A program made the translations under genes and the position numbers. A model generated the notes under the pieces. That model was not told where the DNA came from and searched no databases. It saw only the letters and a program-made list of their open reading frames with translations. This document shows, in pieces, positions 8,144 through 16,987 of a stretch of 64,000 nucleotides of DNA. The stretch is from JAJDOD01 sp039024895. Its GTDB lineage: Bacteria > Pseudomonadota > Alphaproteobacteria > Rhodobacterales > Rhodobacteraceae. Each line of letters opens with the position of its first letter. Positions within the stretch are counted from its first letter, which is position 1. The stretch is from the NCBI GenBank assembly GCA_039024895.1, contig JBCCPJ010000002.1:1-64000 (forward strand), written 5' to 3'.

Positions 8144-9949
8144 ATGTCCCTGAACGATACGGTATCGCGCGTGACAGAGCGGATCATCGAACGCTCCGGA
8201 ACAACGAGGCAGAAATATCTCGACAAGGTGGCTCGCGCGCAGGATGCGGGCGTCAAACGTGCGCATCTCTCCTGCGGGAACCAGGCCCATGCCTATGCGG
8301 CGATGGGCGACGACAAAGCCGCATTGGTGGCAGAACGCGCACCCAACATCGGGATCGTCACGGCCTATAACGATATGCTCTCGGCGCACCAGCCCTATAA
8401 GGATTATCCCGACCGGATCAAAGAGGCCGCGCGTAAGGTCGGGGCCACCGCGCAAGTTGCGGGCGGCGTGCCCGCCATGTGCGACGGCGTCACCCAAGGA
8501 CAGCCGGGCATGGAATTGTCGCTGTTTTCGCGCGACGTGATCGCGCTCGCCACCGGCGTCGCCCTCTCGCACAATACCTTCGACAGCGCGCTCTATCTCG
8601 GCGTCTGCGATAAAATCGTGCCCGGCCTCATCATCGCCGCAGGCACCTTCGGGCACCTTCCCGGCATCTTCGTCCCCGCCGGTCCCATGACCTCCGGCCT
8701 GCCCAATGACGAAAAGGCCAAGATACGCACCCAGTTCGCTGCTGGAGAGGTTGGGCGCGATAAGCTTATGGAAGCTGAGATGGCCTCCTACCACGGTCCC
8801 GGCACCTGCACCTTCTATGGCACCGCCAACACCAATCAGATGCTGATGGAGTTCATGGGCCTTCACATGCCCGGCGCGAGCTTCGTTAACCCCGGCACGC
8901 CGCTCCGCGATGCGCTGACCGAAGAAGCGACGGAGCGCGCTGCCGCGATCACCGCCCAGGGCAATGACTACCGCCCCGTTGCCGACATCCTCGACGCCCG
9001 CGCCTTCGTGAATGGTATTGTCGGGCTTATGGCGACGGGTGGCTCCACCAATCTCGTGCTGCACTTGCCCGCCATGGCCCGCGCCTCCGGCGTGCTCTTG
9101 GATATCGAGGATTTCAACGACCTTTCCGCCGCGACCCCGCTGATGGCGAAGGTTTACCCAAACGGTCTGGCGGATGTGAACCATTTTCACGCCGCCGGGG
9201 GCCTCGCTTACATGATCGGCGAGTTGCTCGACGCGGGCCTCCTCCACCCGGACACCAAAACCGTCGCGGGCGACGGGCTTGCGCTCTACACCACTGAGCC
9301 AAAGGTGAAAGATGGCTCATTGACCCGCGAGGACGGACCCAAGGATACCTTGAACGACAAGATCCTGCGCCCGGTCTCCGATCCGTTCCAAAGCTCGGGC
9401 GGTTTGCGCGAACTGACAGGCAACGCGGGCCGATCCGTGATGAAAGTCTCCGCCGTCGCACCCGAAAACCGCGTGATCGAAGCCAAGGCGCGGGTGTTCC
9501 ACGATCAGGAGGACGTCAAGACAGCCTTCAGGAACGGCGAATTTACCGAAGACACTATCGTGGTGGTGCGTTTCCAAGGCCCGCGCGCCAATGGCATGCC
9601 CGAACTCCACAGCCTGACGCCGACGCTCTCGGTCCTCCTCGGCCGCGGCTTGAAAGTCGCGCTGGTGACGGATGGGCGGATGTCCGGCGCTTCCGGCAAA
9701 GTGCCCGCCGCGATCCACCTGTCACCGGAAGCCGCAATAGGCGGGCCGATCGCGTGCATCCAAGACGGCGACATGATCCGCGTCGACGCCGAGGCCGGTT
9801 CCCTCGAAGTGCTGGCACCAGATTTCGCGACGCGCAGCCCCGTAACAGACGATCTTTCGGGCAATGAAATGGGGCTTGGACGCGAGATGTTTGCCGCATT
9901 CCGGCAGGGCTGTGGCCTCGCGCAGGATGGCGCGGCCTTGGTCGTCTAG
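8144..9949 (+). CDS. edd: Phosphogluconate dehydratase (Entner-Doudoroff)
   Basis: A 601-aa IlvD/EDD family [4Fe-4S] dehydratase that converts 6-phosphogluconate to 2-keto-3-deoxy-6-phosphogluconate. Recognisable segments are the HLSCGNQAHAYAAMGDD N-terminus, the cluster cysteines in PAMCDGVTQGQPGME and LGVCDKIVPGLI, GTCTFYGTANTNQM, and the C-terminal VTDGRMSGASGKVPAAIH. Length is normal for Edd. A very strong ribosome site (GGAGGAG) precedes the ATG. eda follows 79 bases later, so the two form an Entner-Doudoroff operon, probably controlled through the LacI-type operator upstream. Confidence 0.97.
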   Translation: MSLNDTVSRVTERIIERSGTTRQKYLDKVARAQDAGVKRAHLSCGNQAHAYAAMGDDKAALVAERAPNIGIVTAYNDMLSAHQPYKDYPDRIKEAARKVGATAQVAGGVPAMCDGVTQGQPGMELSLFSRDVIALATGVALSHNTFDSALYLGVCDKIVPGLIIAAGTFGHLPGIFVPAGPMTSGLPNDEKAKIRTQFAAGEVGRDKLMEAEMASYHGPGTCTFYGTANTNQMLMEFMGLHMPGASFVNPGTPLRDALTEEATERAAAITAQGNDYRPVADILDARAFVNGIVGLMATGGSTNLVLHLPAMARASGVLLDIEDFNDLSAATPLMAKVYPNGLADVNHFHAAGGLAYMIGELLDAGLLHPDTKTVAGDGLALYTTEPKVKDGSLTREDGPKDTLNDKILRPVSDPFQSSGGLRELTGNAGRSVMKVSAVAPENRVIEAKARVFHDQEDVKTAFRNGEFTEDTIVVVRFQGPRANGMPELHSLTPTLSVLLGRGLKVALVTDGRMSGASGKVPAAIHLSPEAAIGGPIACIQDGDMIRVDAEAGSLEVLAPDFATRSPVTDDLSGNEMGLGREMFAAFRQGCGLAQDGAALVV

Positions 9950-10028
9950 GCGGAACGGCGCGGCATTGGTTGTGTAAGCGGGGCAGCGCGGCGATAACTG
10001 CCTCAAGACAAAAAGGAAGACGAAAACG

Positions 10029-10667
10029 ATGTTGACCCCGACCGAAGCCAGCGAACAGACCAGACATGTCTGCACCCTTGCCCCGGTGATCCCTGTTCTG
10101 ACAGTACCTGACGCCGCAAAGGCCGCCGGACTGGCACAAGCGCTGGTAGCGGGTGGCTTGCCCGCCCTCGAAGTGACACTGCGCACGCCTGCCGCACTTG
10201 ATGCGATCCGCGCCATGGCGGAGGTGGATGGCGGCGTTGTCGGTGCCGGGACACTCATGACGCCCGAGGATGTCGTTGCCGCCAAAGAAGCGGGCGCGCT
10301 TTTCGGCGTGTCTCCGGGATCGAGCCCGCGCCTCCTCGACAAGGCCGAAGAAGTTGGTCTGCCCATGCTGCCCGGCGCAGTGACCGCAACCGAAATCATG
10401 GCGCTGCTCGACCGGGGATATACCATGCTCAAGTTCTTCCCGGCTGAAGCCTCTGGGGGTGCTACGGCACTCGGCTCCTTTGCCGGGCCCATTCAGAATG
10501 CCACCTTCTGCCCGACAGGTGGCGTCAGCCTAAAGAATGTGGGCGACTACCTCGCACTTGCCAACACAGTTTGCGTTGGCGGGTCTTGGGTAGCACCGGC
10601 CAAAATGGTAGAGGCCGAAGACTGGGACGGTATCAAGACACTCGCCGAAGAAGCCGCTGCCCTGTAG
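10029..10667 (+). CDS. eda: KDPG / 2-dehydro-3-deoxy-6-phosphogluconate aldolase
   Basis: A 212-aa class I aldolase that splits KDPG into pyruvate and glyceraldehyde-3-phosphate. The Schiff-base lysine is K135 in YTMLKFFPAE; the catalytic glutamate is E48 in LEVTLRT; T75 lies in GAGTLM. A further conserved stretch is CPTGGVSLKN. The N-terminus is about ten residues longer than in E. coli Eda. It is the second gene of the edd-eda operon, and a palindromic terminator lies about 100 bases downstream. Confidence 0.96.
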   Translation: MLTPTEASEQTRHVCTLAPVIPVLTVPDAAKAAGLAQALVAGGLPALEVTLRTPAALDAIRAMAEVDGGVVGAGTLMTPEDVVAAKEAGALFGVSPGSSPRLLDKAEEVGLPMLPGAVTATEIMALLDRGYTMLKFFPAEASGGATALGSFAGPIQNATFCPTGGVSLKNVGDYLALANTVCVGGSWVAPAKMVEAEDWDGIKTLAEEAAAL

Positions 10668-10738
10668 GCGCATCGCCCCGTTCGTTTTCCTGCCGTTAGG
10701 CGCAATTTTCCCAACCGACCGCCAAAACAACCAAAAAT

Positions 10739-10752
10739 ATACGTCAACGTAT
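10739..10752. repeat. 14-bp perfect dyad ATACGT-CA-ACGTAT
   Basis: A 6-2-6 perfect inverted repeat in the gap between the convergent genes eda and the 90-aa hypothetical, just before the terminator palindrome. Its function is not known. It lies downstream of both genes, so an operator role is unlikely. Confidence 0.4.
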
Positions 10753-10760
10753 TGTTAATA

Positions 10761-10788
10761 AAAAAAGTTTCGCATGCGAAACTTTTGC
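10761..10788. terminator. Bidirectional terminator between eda and the convergent hypothetical gene
   Basis: A perfect 24-bp palindrome at 10763-10786 (AAAAGTTTCGCA and its reverse complement) is followed on the minus strand by a run of seven Ts and on the plus strand by TTTT. Both flanking genes point towards it, fitting an intrinsic terminator that works for both. Confidence 0.75.
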
Positions 10789-10804
10789 CGTTGTGCGAGT
10801 GAGG

Positions 10805-11077
10805 CTATTTCCGCCGCGCCCTCGCGCCCCCGCGTCGGCCGGTGCGCGCCGCAGGCTCTAGCGCCTCCCGCAAAACCCGGGTCATGGGGTGATCCTCTGC
10901 ATCCGTCGCGTAGGTGTCCAACAGAACCCGCACATGCGCCGTGCTGTCCTCGCCAACGGGGACCGAAATCGCCCAATCAAGGAATATCGAGCGGCATTCG
11001 GCCAAGGTGATGCCCTCGATGCGATAGCTCTCCCGAATGAGACCTCTCGGGTCTATGCCGTCCTGTGGCGCGCTCAT
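10805..11077 (-). CDS. Conserved hypothetical 90-aa protein
   Basis: The product starts MSAPQDGIDPRGLIRESYRI and contains GITLAECRSIFLDWA. The C-terminus is very basic (RTGRRGGARARRK). I recall similar short proteins in Rhodobacteraceae genomes but no function. Two more upstream in-frame ATGs (up to 11110) would add a basic leader; 11077 was chosen because the conserved-looking part begins there. It follows glnE on the same strand, 35 bases after its stop, and may be co-transcribed. Confidence 0.6.
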   Translation of the reverse strand: MSAPQDGIDPRGLIRESYRIEGITLAECRSIFLDWAISVPVGEDSTAHVRVLLDTYATDAEDHPMTRVLREALEPAARTGRRGGARARRK

Positions 11078-11112
11078 TGTCTTCGGGCCCATCCTTCGTC
11101 TTACGCGCAAAG

Positions 11113-13875
11113 CTAGGCGGTGAGGTGACGGGTGACAATGGCATCCACCGACACCCGTGCCTCCGAAAGCGTCGTTTCCAGCGCGGTAAGGTCGTCGGCA
11201 CCGGTCATGCGGTACAGAAACGTCGCCGCCCCCGCTCCCACCTCTGCCGGGAAGGCCTCCCCGAAAACCAGCCGGGCCGCCGTACGCACTGTCCAGAACA
11301 GGTGGCGCGCTTTGTCGAGTTCCGCCTGCTCTTCTTTCGTCAGCGAAAAGACATGGGGCAAGTTACCCATCTGCTCGATTAGGCGGCGGTGCCTCGCACC
11401 CGCGAGACGCGTCGCCGTTTGGGCGAAGAGGTCGATATCCTGCAACCCGCCCAACCCTTGGCCGCTATCCAAAATGTGTTGCGCTGGTTTGGCGGCGTGA
11501 AGCCGACCCCGCATGTCGGTCACATCGGATAAAATGACGGCCCGCGCGCTCAAGGTTGACAGAACCCGACACCGCACCGCTTCGATATCGTCCATCAAAC
11601 TGCGATCGCCCACGAGGGGTTCGGCCCGGGTCAGAGCCAGATGTTCCCAGGTCCAGGCCTCCTCCGTCTGATAAGCCGTGAAGGCCGCCAGCGATGTGGC
11701 CACCGGTCCCTGACGCCCGGAAGGCCGAAGCCGCATATCAACCTGATAGAGCCGCCCTTCCGCCGTCGGTGCCGACAGCGCCGTCACCAGCGCTTGGGTG
11801 AGACGGGCGAAATATGGGCGGGTGGCGAGGGGGCGCGGACCGGTAGAGGCTTCGACATCCCCCGCATCGAAGACAACGATCAGATCCAAATCGGAGGTCG
11901 CGGTCAACCGCCCTGCCCCAAGGGACCCCATGGCCAGCACCGACGCCCCGCGCCCAGGCGCTTCCCCATGTTTTCGGGCGAACTCCCGCGTCACATGGGG
12001 CCAGAGCGCCTTGATTACGGCACCGGCCAAATCGGCGTAATGCCAACCGGTTTCATCGGCATCGGCAAGCCCGCGCAACAGATGCACGCCGATCCTGAAA
12101 TGCCATTCTTTTTGCCAAAGCCGCGCGCGGTCCAGGAGCTTTTCATAATCCGCTTCCGCCGCAAGCAGCGACGCCAATTCCGCTTGAAGTGCCGCCTCGC
12201 CCGGCCAGCTGCCAAAGAACTGACCGCCGATCACGGCATCGAAGACCGCTGCGTTGCGCGTGAGATACTGGCCAAGTTCCGGGGCCGTATCAACGATGTC
12301 GACAACCAGATCGAGAAGCTGCGGATTGGCTTCGAAAAGCGAGAAGAGCTGCACACCGGCGGGCAGCCCGTTCAAAAACGCATCGAAATGCGACAGCGCC
12401 TCCTCCGGTTGCCCCGCCTCGGCCAACCGGGCAGCAACACGGGGCCAGACGCGTTTCAAAATCTCGACCGCGCGCGGCGACCGGAGCGCGGGGTACCCCG
12501 CCCAGCGGGACAAGAGCGCTGTGTCGGGTCCGGTATCGCGCGGCGGTGCCAAGTCAGGCGATGGCTGGAACAAGGTGCGTGTCATCTCGCTTACCCTGTG
12601 GAGCCGCGCTTCGATCTCGCGGGCCAGAGCATCCGGGTCCTCACCACAGAGGGCGGCAAGGCGCTCGAACTCAGCGGTCGTTTCGGGGAGGGCATGCGTT
12701 TGTTGATCGGCAATCATCTGCACCCGGTGCTCAAGGTCACGGAGTGCGCGGTAGTCTTGCGTCAGTTGCGCCGCCTCGTCCGTCCCGACCCAGCCTTGCG
12801 CCGCCAGTTGCGACAGCGCCGCCACCGTGCGCCGCGCGCGCAAGGACGGGTCGCGCCCACCGGCGATCAACTGCCGGGTTTGGGTGAAGAACTCGATTTC
12901 ACGAATACCCCCCGCGCCAAGCTTCAAATCATGCCCAAGATGCGAGATCGGTTTGGTCAGCCCTTTGTGGTCGCGAATGCGCAAGCGCATGTCCTGCGCG
13001 TCCTGAATGGCCGCGTAATCAAGATGCCGTCGCCACACGAACGGGGTCAACGCGTCGAGAAACCGCGCGCCTGCCCCGTGATCCCCGGCGGCAACCCGCG
13101 CCTTGATGAACGCCGCGCGTTCCCAGGTGCGCCCGAAGCTCTCGTAATAGCGCTCCGCTGCCTCCATCGAAATCGCCACCGGGGTGACGGACGCATCGGG
13201 GCGGAGGCGGAGATCGGTGCGGAAAACATACCCCTCCGCCGTTCGGTCGCTTAGCGTCTTGCACATGGCGCGGACAGCTTTGACGAAAACGGCGCGCGCC
13301 TCCCCGTAGCTATCCGCCTCAAAACGGGTTTCGTCGAAAAGGCAAATCAGGTCGATGTCAGACGAATAGTTAAGCTCCCCTGCCCCCATCTTGCCCATGG
13401 CAAGAACGGCAAGGCCACCGGCGACTTCGATGTCCGCCGCGCCTTGGCCGGGCAACCGCCCGCGTTCCAACGGCCCTTGGAGGGCGGCCGCCAAGGCCAC
13501 CTGCACGGCATGGTCGGCAAGGCGGGTCAATGCGCCGGTCACCGCATCCAACTCCCAAACGCCACCAAGGTCAGCCAAACCGATGAGAGCCGCAGCGCGC
13601 GCTTTCTTCCGGCGGAGGCCCGAGGCGACATCCTCCATGGGTGCCGCGATCAACGCGTCGAACGCGTCTTCCGGCGCGATGCTGAGCGCCTCTTCGAGCC
13701 ACGCGCCCTCCCGGCGGCAAAGATCGGCGAGATAGGGTGACGACCCCGCTGCACCTGTCACCAAGTCAGCCAAGCTGCCGCCAAGCGCCGGGAGATGCGC
13801 CAAGGCGTCCGCGCCGCGCTCGGGCTCAAAGGCGCGGGGCAGTCGGGTGATGCGGTGTTCGAAAGACGTCGTCAT
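11113..13875 (-). CDS. glnE: Bifunctional glutamine synthetase adenylyltransferase/adenylyl-removase
   Basis: A 920-aa protein with two nucleotidyltransferase domains, as in all GlnE. The N-terminal adenylyl-removase domain carries SSDIDLICLFDE (about 171-182); the C-terminal adenylyltransferase domain carries TATSDLDLIVVFDAGD after GSLGAGRL. In response to the PII protein and glutamine it adds AMP to, or removes it from, a tyrosine of glutamine synthetase. Length and domain order are normal and both DxD metal motifs are intact. The gene stands alone apart from a possible downstream 90-aa hypothetical. Confidence 0.96.
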   Translation of the reverse strand: MTTSFEHRITRLPRAFEPERGADALAHLPALGGSLADLVTGAAGSSPYLADLCRREGAWLEEALSIAPEDAFDALIAAPMEDVASGLRRKKARAAALIGLADLGGVWELDAVTGALTRLADHAVQVALAAALQGPLERGRLPGQGAADIEVAGGLAVLAMGKMGAGELNYSSDIDLICLFDETRFEADSYGEARAVFVKAVRAMCKTLSDRTAEGYVFRTDLRLRPDASVTPVAISMEAAERYYESFGRTWERAAFIKARVAAGDHGAGARFLDALTPFVWRRHLDYAAIQDAQDMRLRIRDHKGLTKPISHLGHDLKLGAGGIREIEFFTQTRQLIAGGRDPSLRARRTVAALSQLAAQGWVGTDEAAQLTQDYRALRDLEHRVQMIADQQTHALPETTAEFERLAALCGEDPDALAREIEARLHRVSEMTRTLFQPSPDLAPPRDTGPDTALLSRWAGYPALRSPRAVEILKRVWPRVAARLAEAGQPEEALSHFDAFLNGLPAGVQLFSLFEANPQLLDLVVDIVDTAPELGQYLTRNAAVFDAVIGGQFFGSWPGEAALQAELASLLAAEADYEKLLDRARLWQKEWHFRIGVHLLRGLADADETGWHYADLAGAVIKALWPHVTREFARKHGEAPGRGASVLAMGSLGAGRLTATSDLDLIVVFDAGDVEASTGPRPLATRPYFARLTQALVTALSAPTAEGRLYQVDMRLRPSGRQGPVATSLAAFTAYQTEEAWTWEHLALTRAEPLVGDRSLMDDIEAVRCRVLSTLSARAVILSDVTDMRGRLHAAKPAQHILDSGQGLGGLQDIDLFAQTATRLAGARHRRLIEQMGNLPHVFSLTKEEQAELDKARHLFWTVRTAARLVFGEAFPAEVGAGAATFLYRMTGADDLTALETTLSEARVSVDAIVTRHLTA

Positions 13876-14005
13876 GGGGCGAACTTAACGCCTTTGCGCC
13901 AAAACGTGAATCGCTTGTTCCCCAACCAATCGCTACCGAATGGAAGGTTTCGGAATTCTATCTTGGCGGCTTGCCATGGGGCGTCACTGGAAGGACACTC
14001 CCCCC

Positions 14006-14485
14006 ATGAGCAAAAGCCTTAGACGCATCGAAGCGACGCTCGCCGCCGCTGGTTACCCGCACAAGATTAGGGAGATGCCGGGCGAAACCCGAACCGCTGC
14101 CGATGCGGCACGCGAGGCTGGCTGCGACGTCGATCAAATCGCGAAGTCCATCATTTTTCGCGGCGAAGAAACTGGCCAAACGGTGCTTTTCATCACGGCG
14201 GGCGGACATCAGGTGGACGCTGCGAAGGCAAGCGCCTTAGCCGGTGAACCCATCGGACGGGCCGATGCTGCCTTTGTGCGGGAAATGACCGGCTTTGCCA
14301 TCGGCGGCGTTGCCCCGATTGCCCATAAGGTGCCGCCGAAGGCGTTCTTCGATCCACGTCTTTACGACTTCGAGACCGTCTATCCCGCCGCTGGCACGCC
14401 GCGCCACATCTTTGAAATTGCCCCTGCTATCTTGCGCGAACTGGCCCAAGCACAGGACGCGGATTTCGTCCAATTTCGAGACTAA
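14006..14485 (+). CDS. YbaK/EbsC-family aminoacyl-tRNA deacylase
   Basis: A 159-aa protein of the YbaK/ProX editing-domain superfamily. Typical segments are AKSIIFRGEETGQTVLFITAGG and the GFAIGGVAPIAHK loop, which shapes the pocket. Members hydrolyse mischarged tRNAs such as Cys-tRNA(Pro) or Ala-tRNA(Pro); the exact specificity cannot be read. The start at 14006 was chosen because the upstream extension of the frame lies in the glnE promoter region and does not match the family. Confidence 0.8.
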   Translation: MSKSLRRIEATLAAAGYPHKIREMPGETRTAADAAREAGCDVDQIAKSIIFRGEETGQTVLFITAGGHQVDAAKASALAGEPIGRADAAFVREMTGFAIGGVAPIAHKVPPKAFFDPRLYDFETVYPAAGTPRHIFEIAPAILRELAQAQDADFVQFRD

Positions 14486-14520
14486 CCGAACTTTTATTCT
14501 TTCTTAAACAATGGCTTGCA

Positions 14521-14545
14521 GTGTAAATGTAAAAAACATTCACAT
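14521..14545. promoter_or_regulatory. Inverted repeat A upstream of DUF2852 genes
   Basis: Two 10-nt arms (GTGTAAATGT and ACATTCACAT, eight of ten positions complementary) are separated by AAAAA. The half-site resembles those of repeat B about 60 bases downstream, so the pair probably binds one regulator on either side of the promoter. Confidence 0.5.
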
Positions 14546-14551
14546 AAACGC

Positions 14552-14580
14552 TTGACCCAAAGCCCTGCGAGGCTGATATG
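14552..14580 (+). promoter_or_regulatory. Sigma-70-like promoter for the DUF2852 operon
   Basis: TTGACC at 14552-14557 forms a good -35 box, and TGATAT/GATATG at about 14574-14580 sits 16-17 bases later as the -10 box. The promoter lies between the two inverted repeats. Confidence 0.5.
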
Positions 14581-14583
14581 TTC

Positions 14584-14604
14584 AATGTGAAAACGCTTCA
14601 CATT
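14584..14604. promoter_or_regulatory. Inverted repeat B (AATGTGAA-N5-TTCACATT) over the transcription start region
   Basis: A perfect 8-5-8 inverted repeat lies just after the -10 region, where a bound repressor would block initiation. The spacing between TGTGA and TCACA is seven bases, one more than a CRP/FNR-type site, so I do not assign it to CRP. Confidence 0.6.
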
Positions 14605-14630
14605 CACTCAAACCAATAGGAGATACGACG

Positions 14631-15056
14631 ATGACAACCGCGACACTGACCACCCCGACCGCCCAGCGTGACAGCTGGTTTCGCCGGAGCGAGCGGTGGC
14701 TCGACGCGCGTGGCAAAGGCGCTTGGATCGCGGCCATGGTCCTCGGTTTCATTCTCTTCTGGCCGATTGGCCTCGCCCTTCTGGCTTACATGATCTGGAG
14801 TAAACGCATGTTTAGTGGAAACTGCGGTCGCCGCACCCGTGGCGCGGCACACGCCCTCAAATCCAGCGGCAACACTGCCTTTGACGCCTACAAGGCCGAA
14901 ACGCTGCGCCGCCTTGAAGAAGAACAGGACGCTTTCGAAGCCTTCCTGCAGCGCCTGCGGGACGCCAAGGACAAGGCAGAATTCGACGAGTTCATGGATG
15001 ACCGGGCCAAAAAGAAGTCCGACACCGAGATTGATGGTGATGCAGAGCCTGCGTGA
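14631..15056 (+). CDS. DUF2852 membrane-anchored protein (first paralogue)
   Basis: A 141-aa protein with one strong transmembrane helix at about 35-55 (MVLGFILFWPIGLALLAYMIW), then a soluble helical tail. The tail contains SSGNTAFDAYKAETLRRL and FLQRLRDAKDKAEFDEF. This matches DUF2852, a family of unknown function common in alphaproteobacteria. The next gene encodes a protein with the same tail, so the two arose by tandem duplication. GGAGATACGACG before the ATG gives a good ribosome site, and the region upstream carries a promoter between two inverted repeats. Confidence 0.8.
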   Translation: MTTATLTTPTAQRDSWFRRSERWLDARGKGAWIAAMVLGFILFWPIGLALLAYMIWSKRMFSGNCGRRTRGAAHALKSSGNTAFDAYKAETLRRLEEEQDAFEAFLQRLRDAKDKAEFDEFMDDRAKKKSDTEIDGDAEPA

Positions 15057-15116
15057 TCTATCCCCACGAGCCCCGCTTCGGCGGGGTTCGTCAGTGCCAA
15101 CAGGATGACTTTCGAT

Positions 15117-15548
15117 ATGACCAAAGACACCACAGAGAATGCGCTCAATTTGCTGGCGCGCCCGCCCCTTGCCGTTCAAATTCTCACGATTGTCGGGTAC
15201 ACCGCTTTTGCGATCCCGGTTTCCATCATCGCCATGGATCAGTTCGGCGTGCTGGGTCTGTTCTTGGCCGCTTTCCTCGCCTATCAATGGGCTCAACTCG
15301 CGGGCATGGGGAGTGAAAAGCAGCTTAAGGCCGCCGTGAAACTCCTGAGACCCAAAGTCGAGAAGACCCCCGCCAGTTCCGGCAATGCCAGCTTTGATGC
15401 CTATCGCAATGAGCTGTTGAACCGGCTGGAAAAAGAGCGGACCAACTTCGATGGGTTCCTCAACCGGTTGCGCGATGCCAAAGACAAGAGCGAGTTCGAC
15501 TTGTTCCTTGTGGAGCGCGAGAAAGCTGCCCAAGCAACACCAGCCTGA
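15117..15548 (+). CDS. DUF2852-like membrane protein (second paralogue)
   Basis: A protein of about 143 aa with hydrophobic segments at about 20-65 (LAVQILTIVGYTAFAIPVSII and LGLFLAAFLAYQWAQ). Its C-terminal tail mirrors the upstream DUF2852 protein: SSGNASFDAYRNELLNRL and FLNRLRDAKDKSEFDLF. The membrane part differs, with two helices instead of one. The frame also allows a start at 15105, 12 bases earlier; I cannot decide between them. It begins 60 bases after the first paralogue and is probably in the same transcript. Function unknown. Confidence 0.7.
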   Translation: MTKDTTENALNLLARPPLAVQILTIVGYTAFAIPVSIIAMDQFGVLGLFLAAFLAYQWAQLAGMGSEKQLKAAVKLLRPKVEKTPASSGNASFDAYRNELLNRLEKERTNFDGFLNRLRDAKDKSEFDLFLVEREKAAQATPA

Positions 15549-15592
15549 GCGCCAGAGCTTCCCCACCCTCGTTGGACAGGATACCCATCCCC

Positions 15593-16051
15593 ATGACAAT
15601 GACTGAGAGCCATCGCCCCTCGGGCCTTCCGGACCCTGACTACCACGTCGAGCTGTACGAGGACGTGCCCTCCAAGCGTCTCTTCGCCTGGGTTTTGGAT
15701 ACCGTGTTGATCTCGCTGATCGTCTTCGGCCTATCGATGCTCGGGGCCTTTCTGCCGCTTTTGTTTTGGACGTTCATTTACGCCGTGGTCAGCTTCTTTT
15801 ACCGCTGGTTGACGATTGCGGGGCGCTCGGCCACGCCGGGGATGCGGTTCATGGCGATTGAGCTTCGCGACAACGATGGCGGGCCGCTTAGCCGCGGGAC
15901 AGCGCTCCTGCACACGCTTGGATATTTCGTCTCCGTCGTGACGGTACCGCTGCAGTTGGTATCCATTGTTATGATGCTGACGACACCACGGCGCCAGGGG
16001 CTGACGGACATCATCCTCGGCACGGCGGCAGTGAATCGCCGCGTTCTCTGA
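15593..16051 (+). CDS. RDD family membrane protein
   Basis: A 152-aa protein with the RDD signature: an early basic segment (PSKRLFAWVLDTVLISLIVF, R and D in the first helix) and about three transmembrane helices. RSATPGMRFMAIEL matches the conserved loop between helices. RDD proteins are small membrane proteins of mostly unknown function, some linked to sodium/proton exchange. A TTG start 21 bases upstream is possible, but the ATG at 15593 has GGACAGG before it. It follows the DUF2852 pair on the same strand and may share their transcript. Confidence 0.8.
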   Translation: MTMTESHRPSGLPDPDYHVELYEDVPSKRLFAWVLDTVLISLIVFGLSMLGAFLPLLFWTFIYAVVSFFYRWLTIAGRSATPGMRFMAIELRDNDGGPLSRGTALLHTLGYFVSVVTVPLQLVSIVMMLTTPRRQGLTDIILGTAAVNRRVL

Positions 16052-16135
16052 CATCGCCAATATGGGGGGATTGGCGACGGGCGATAAGCTTGTTAGGGTT
16101 CGAGGGAAATGTGCATTGTTGCCCAAGGCTAATTC

Positions 16136-16975
16136 ATGCGTCATACGCTCCCCATTGCGCCACAGTTCTATGTGACGGCGCCGCAGCCCTGTCCGTATCT
16201 GGACGGAAGGATGGAGCGTAAACTGTTCACGGCCCTACAAGGCGATCATTCCGAACAGTTGAACAATTCACTGTCAAAGCAAGGCTTTAGGCGGTCGCAA
16301 AATGTGCTCTACCGCCCGTCCTGCGCCGAATGTTCGGCCTGCTTATCGGCGCGGATCCGGGTAGACGATTTCAAGATATCGCGCAGCCAGCGCCGGACGC
16401 GGAACCGCAATGCCAACCTCAAAAGGGAGGCGACGTCGCCTTGGGCGACCGAGGACCAATATGCGCTGTTCCGGACCTATCTTGATGCACGCCACGCCGA
16501 TGGCGGCATGGCGGATATGGATATCTTCGAATTCGCCGCCATGATCGAGGAAACGCCCGTGCGCAGCCGCGTTGTCGAGTACTCGGAGCGGAGCGAAGGC
16601 GAACGCCATTTGCGGGCCGTCTGCCTGACGGATGTCCTCGATGATGGGTTGTCGATGGTCTACAGTTTTTACGATCCAACCCAACGGAACGCGAGCCTCG
16701 GGACACAGGTCATTCTCGATCACATCGATATCGCGCGCGAGGCGGGGCTTCCTTACGTCTATCTCGGCTATTGGGTCGCTGGCTCGTCGAAGATGGGGTA
16801 CAAGGCGAACTTCTCTGCGCTAGAGGTGTATTTCGGCGGCGAATGGCGCGACATTGGCGATCCGGAGAGCTACTCGGCGGAGACGCACCCCCTGTCAACG
16901 GACCCGATTGCGGAGCAGGTTGCCCGCATCAGCCTGCCGGATACGCGCCCCACGGGTACGATCAAGGGCGGCTAA
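16136..16975 (+). CDS. bpt: Aspartate/glutamate leucyltransferase (N-end rule)
   Basis: A 279-aa Bpt/Ate1-type transferase that moves leucine from Leu-tRNA to N-terminal Asp or Glu, marking proteins for ClpS-ClpAP. The conserved N-terminal motif CPYLDGRMERKLF and the cysteine cluster RPSCAECSACLSARI are present. The C-terminal GNAT-like half includes VYSFYDPTQRNASLGTQ and YLGYWVAGSSKMGYKANF. clpS, the adaptor for these substrates, is at 55689-56024. It ends only 12 bases from the convergent end of cobA. Confidence 0.95.
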   Translation: MRHTLPIAPQFYVTAPQPCPYLDGRMERKLFTALQGDHSEQLNNSLSKQGFRRSQNVLYRPSCAECSACLSARIRVDDFKISRSQRRTRNRNANLKREATSPWATEDQYALFRTYLDARHADGGMADMDIFEFAAMIEETPVRSRVVEYSERSEGERHLRAVCLTDVLDDGLSMVYSFYDPTQRNASLGTQVILDHIDIAREAGLPYVYLGYWVAGSSKMGYKANFSALEVYFGGEWRDIGDPESYSAETHPLSTDPIAEQVARISLPDTRPTGTIKGG

Positions 16976-16987
16976 GGTCGGTCGTTG

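Noticed and set aside
8096..9247. 383-codon minus-strand frame opposite edd
   Set aside because: Antisense shadow of the well-supported edd gene; no domain or ribosome site.
11641..13254. 537-codon open frame on the plus strand opposite glnE
   Set aside because: It lies entirely within glnE, whose product has all family motifs. The translation is rich in Arg/Pro/Gly with no domain, as expected for the mirror of a high-GC gene.
14584..14604. CRP/FNR-type site TGTGA...TCACA
   Set aside because: The spacer is seven bases instead of six, so I kept it as an unassigned operator.
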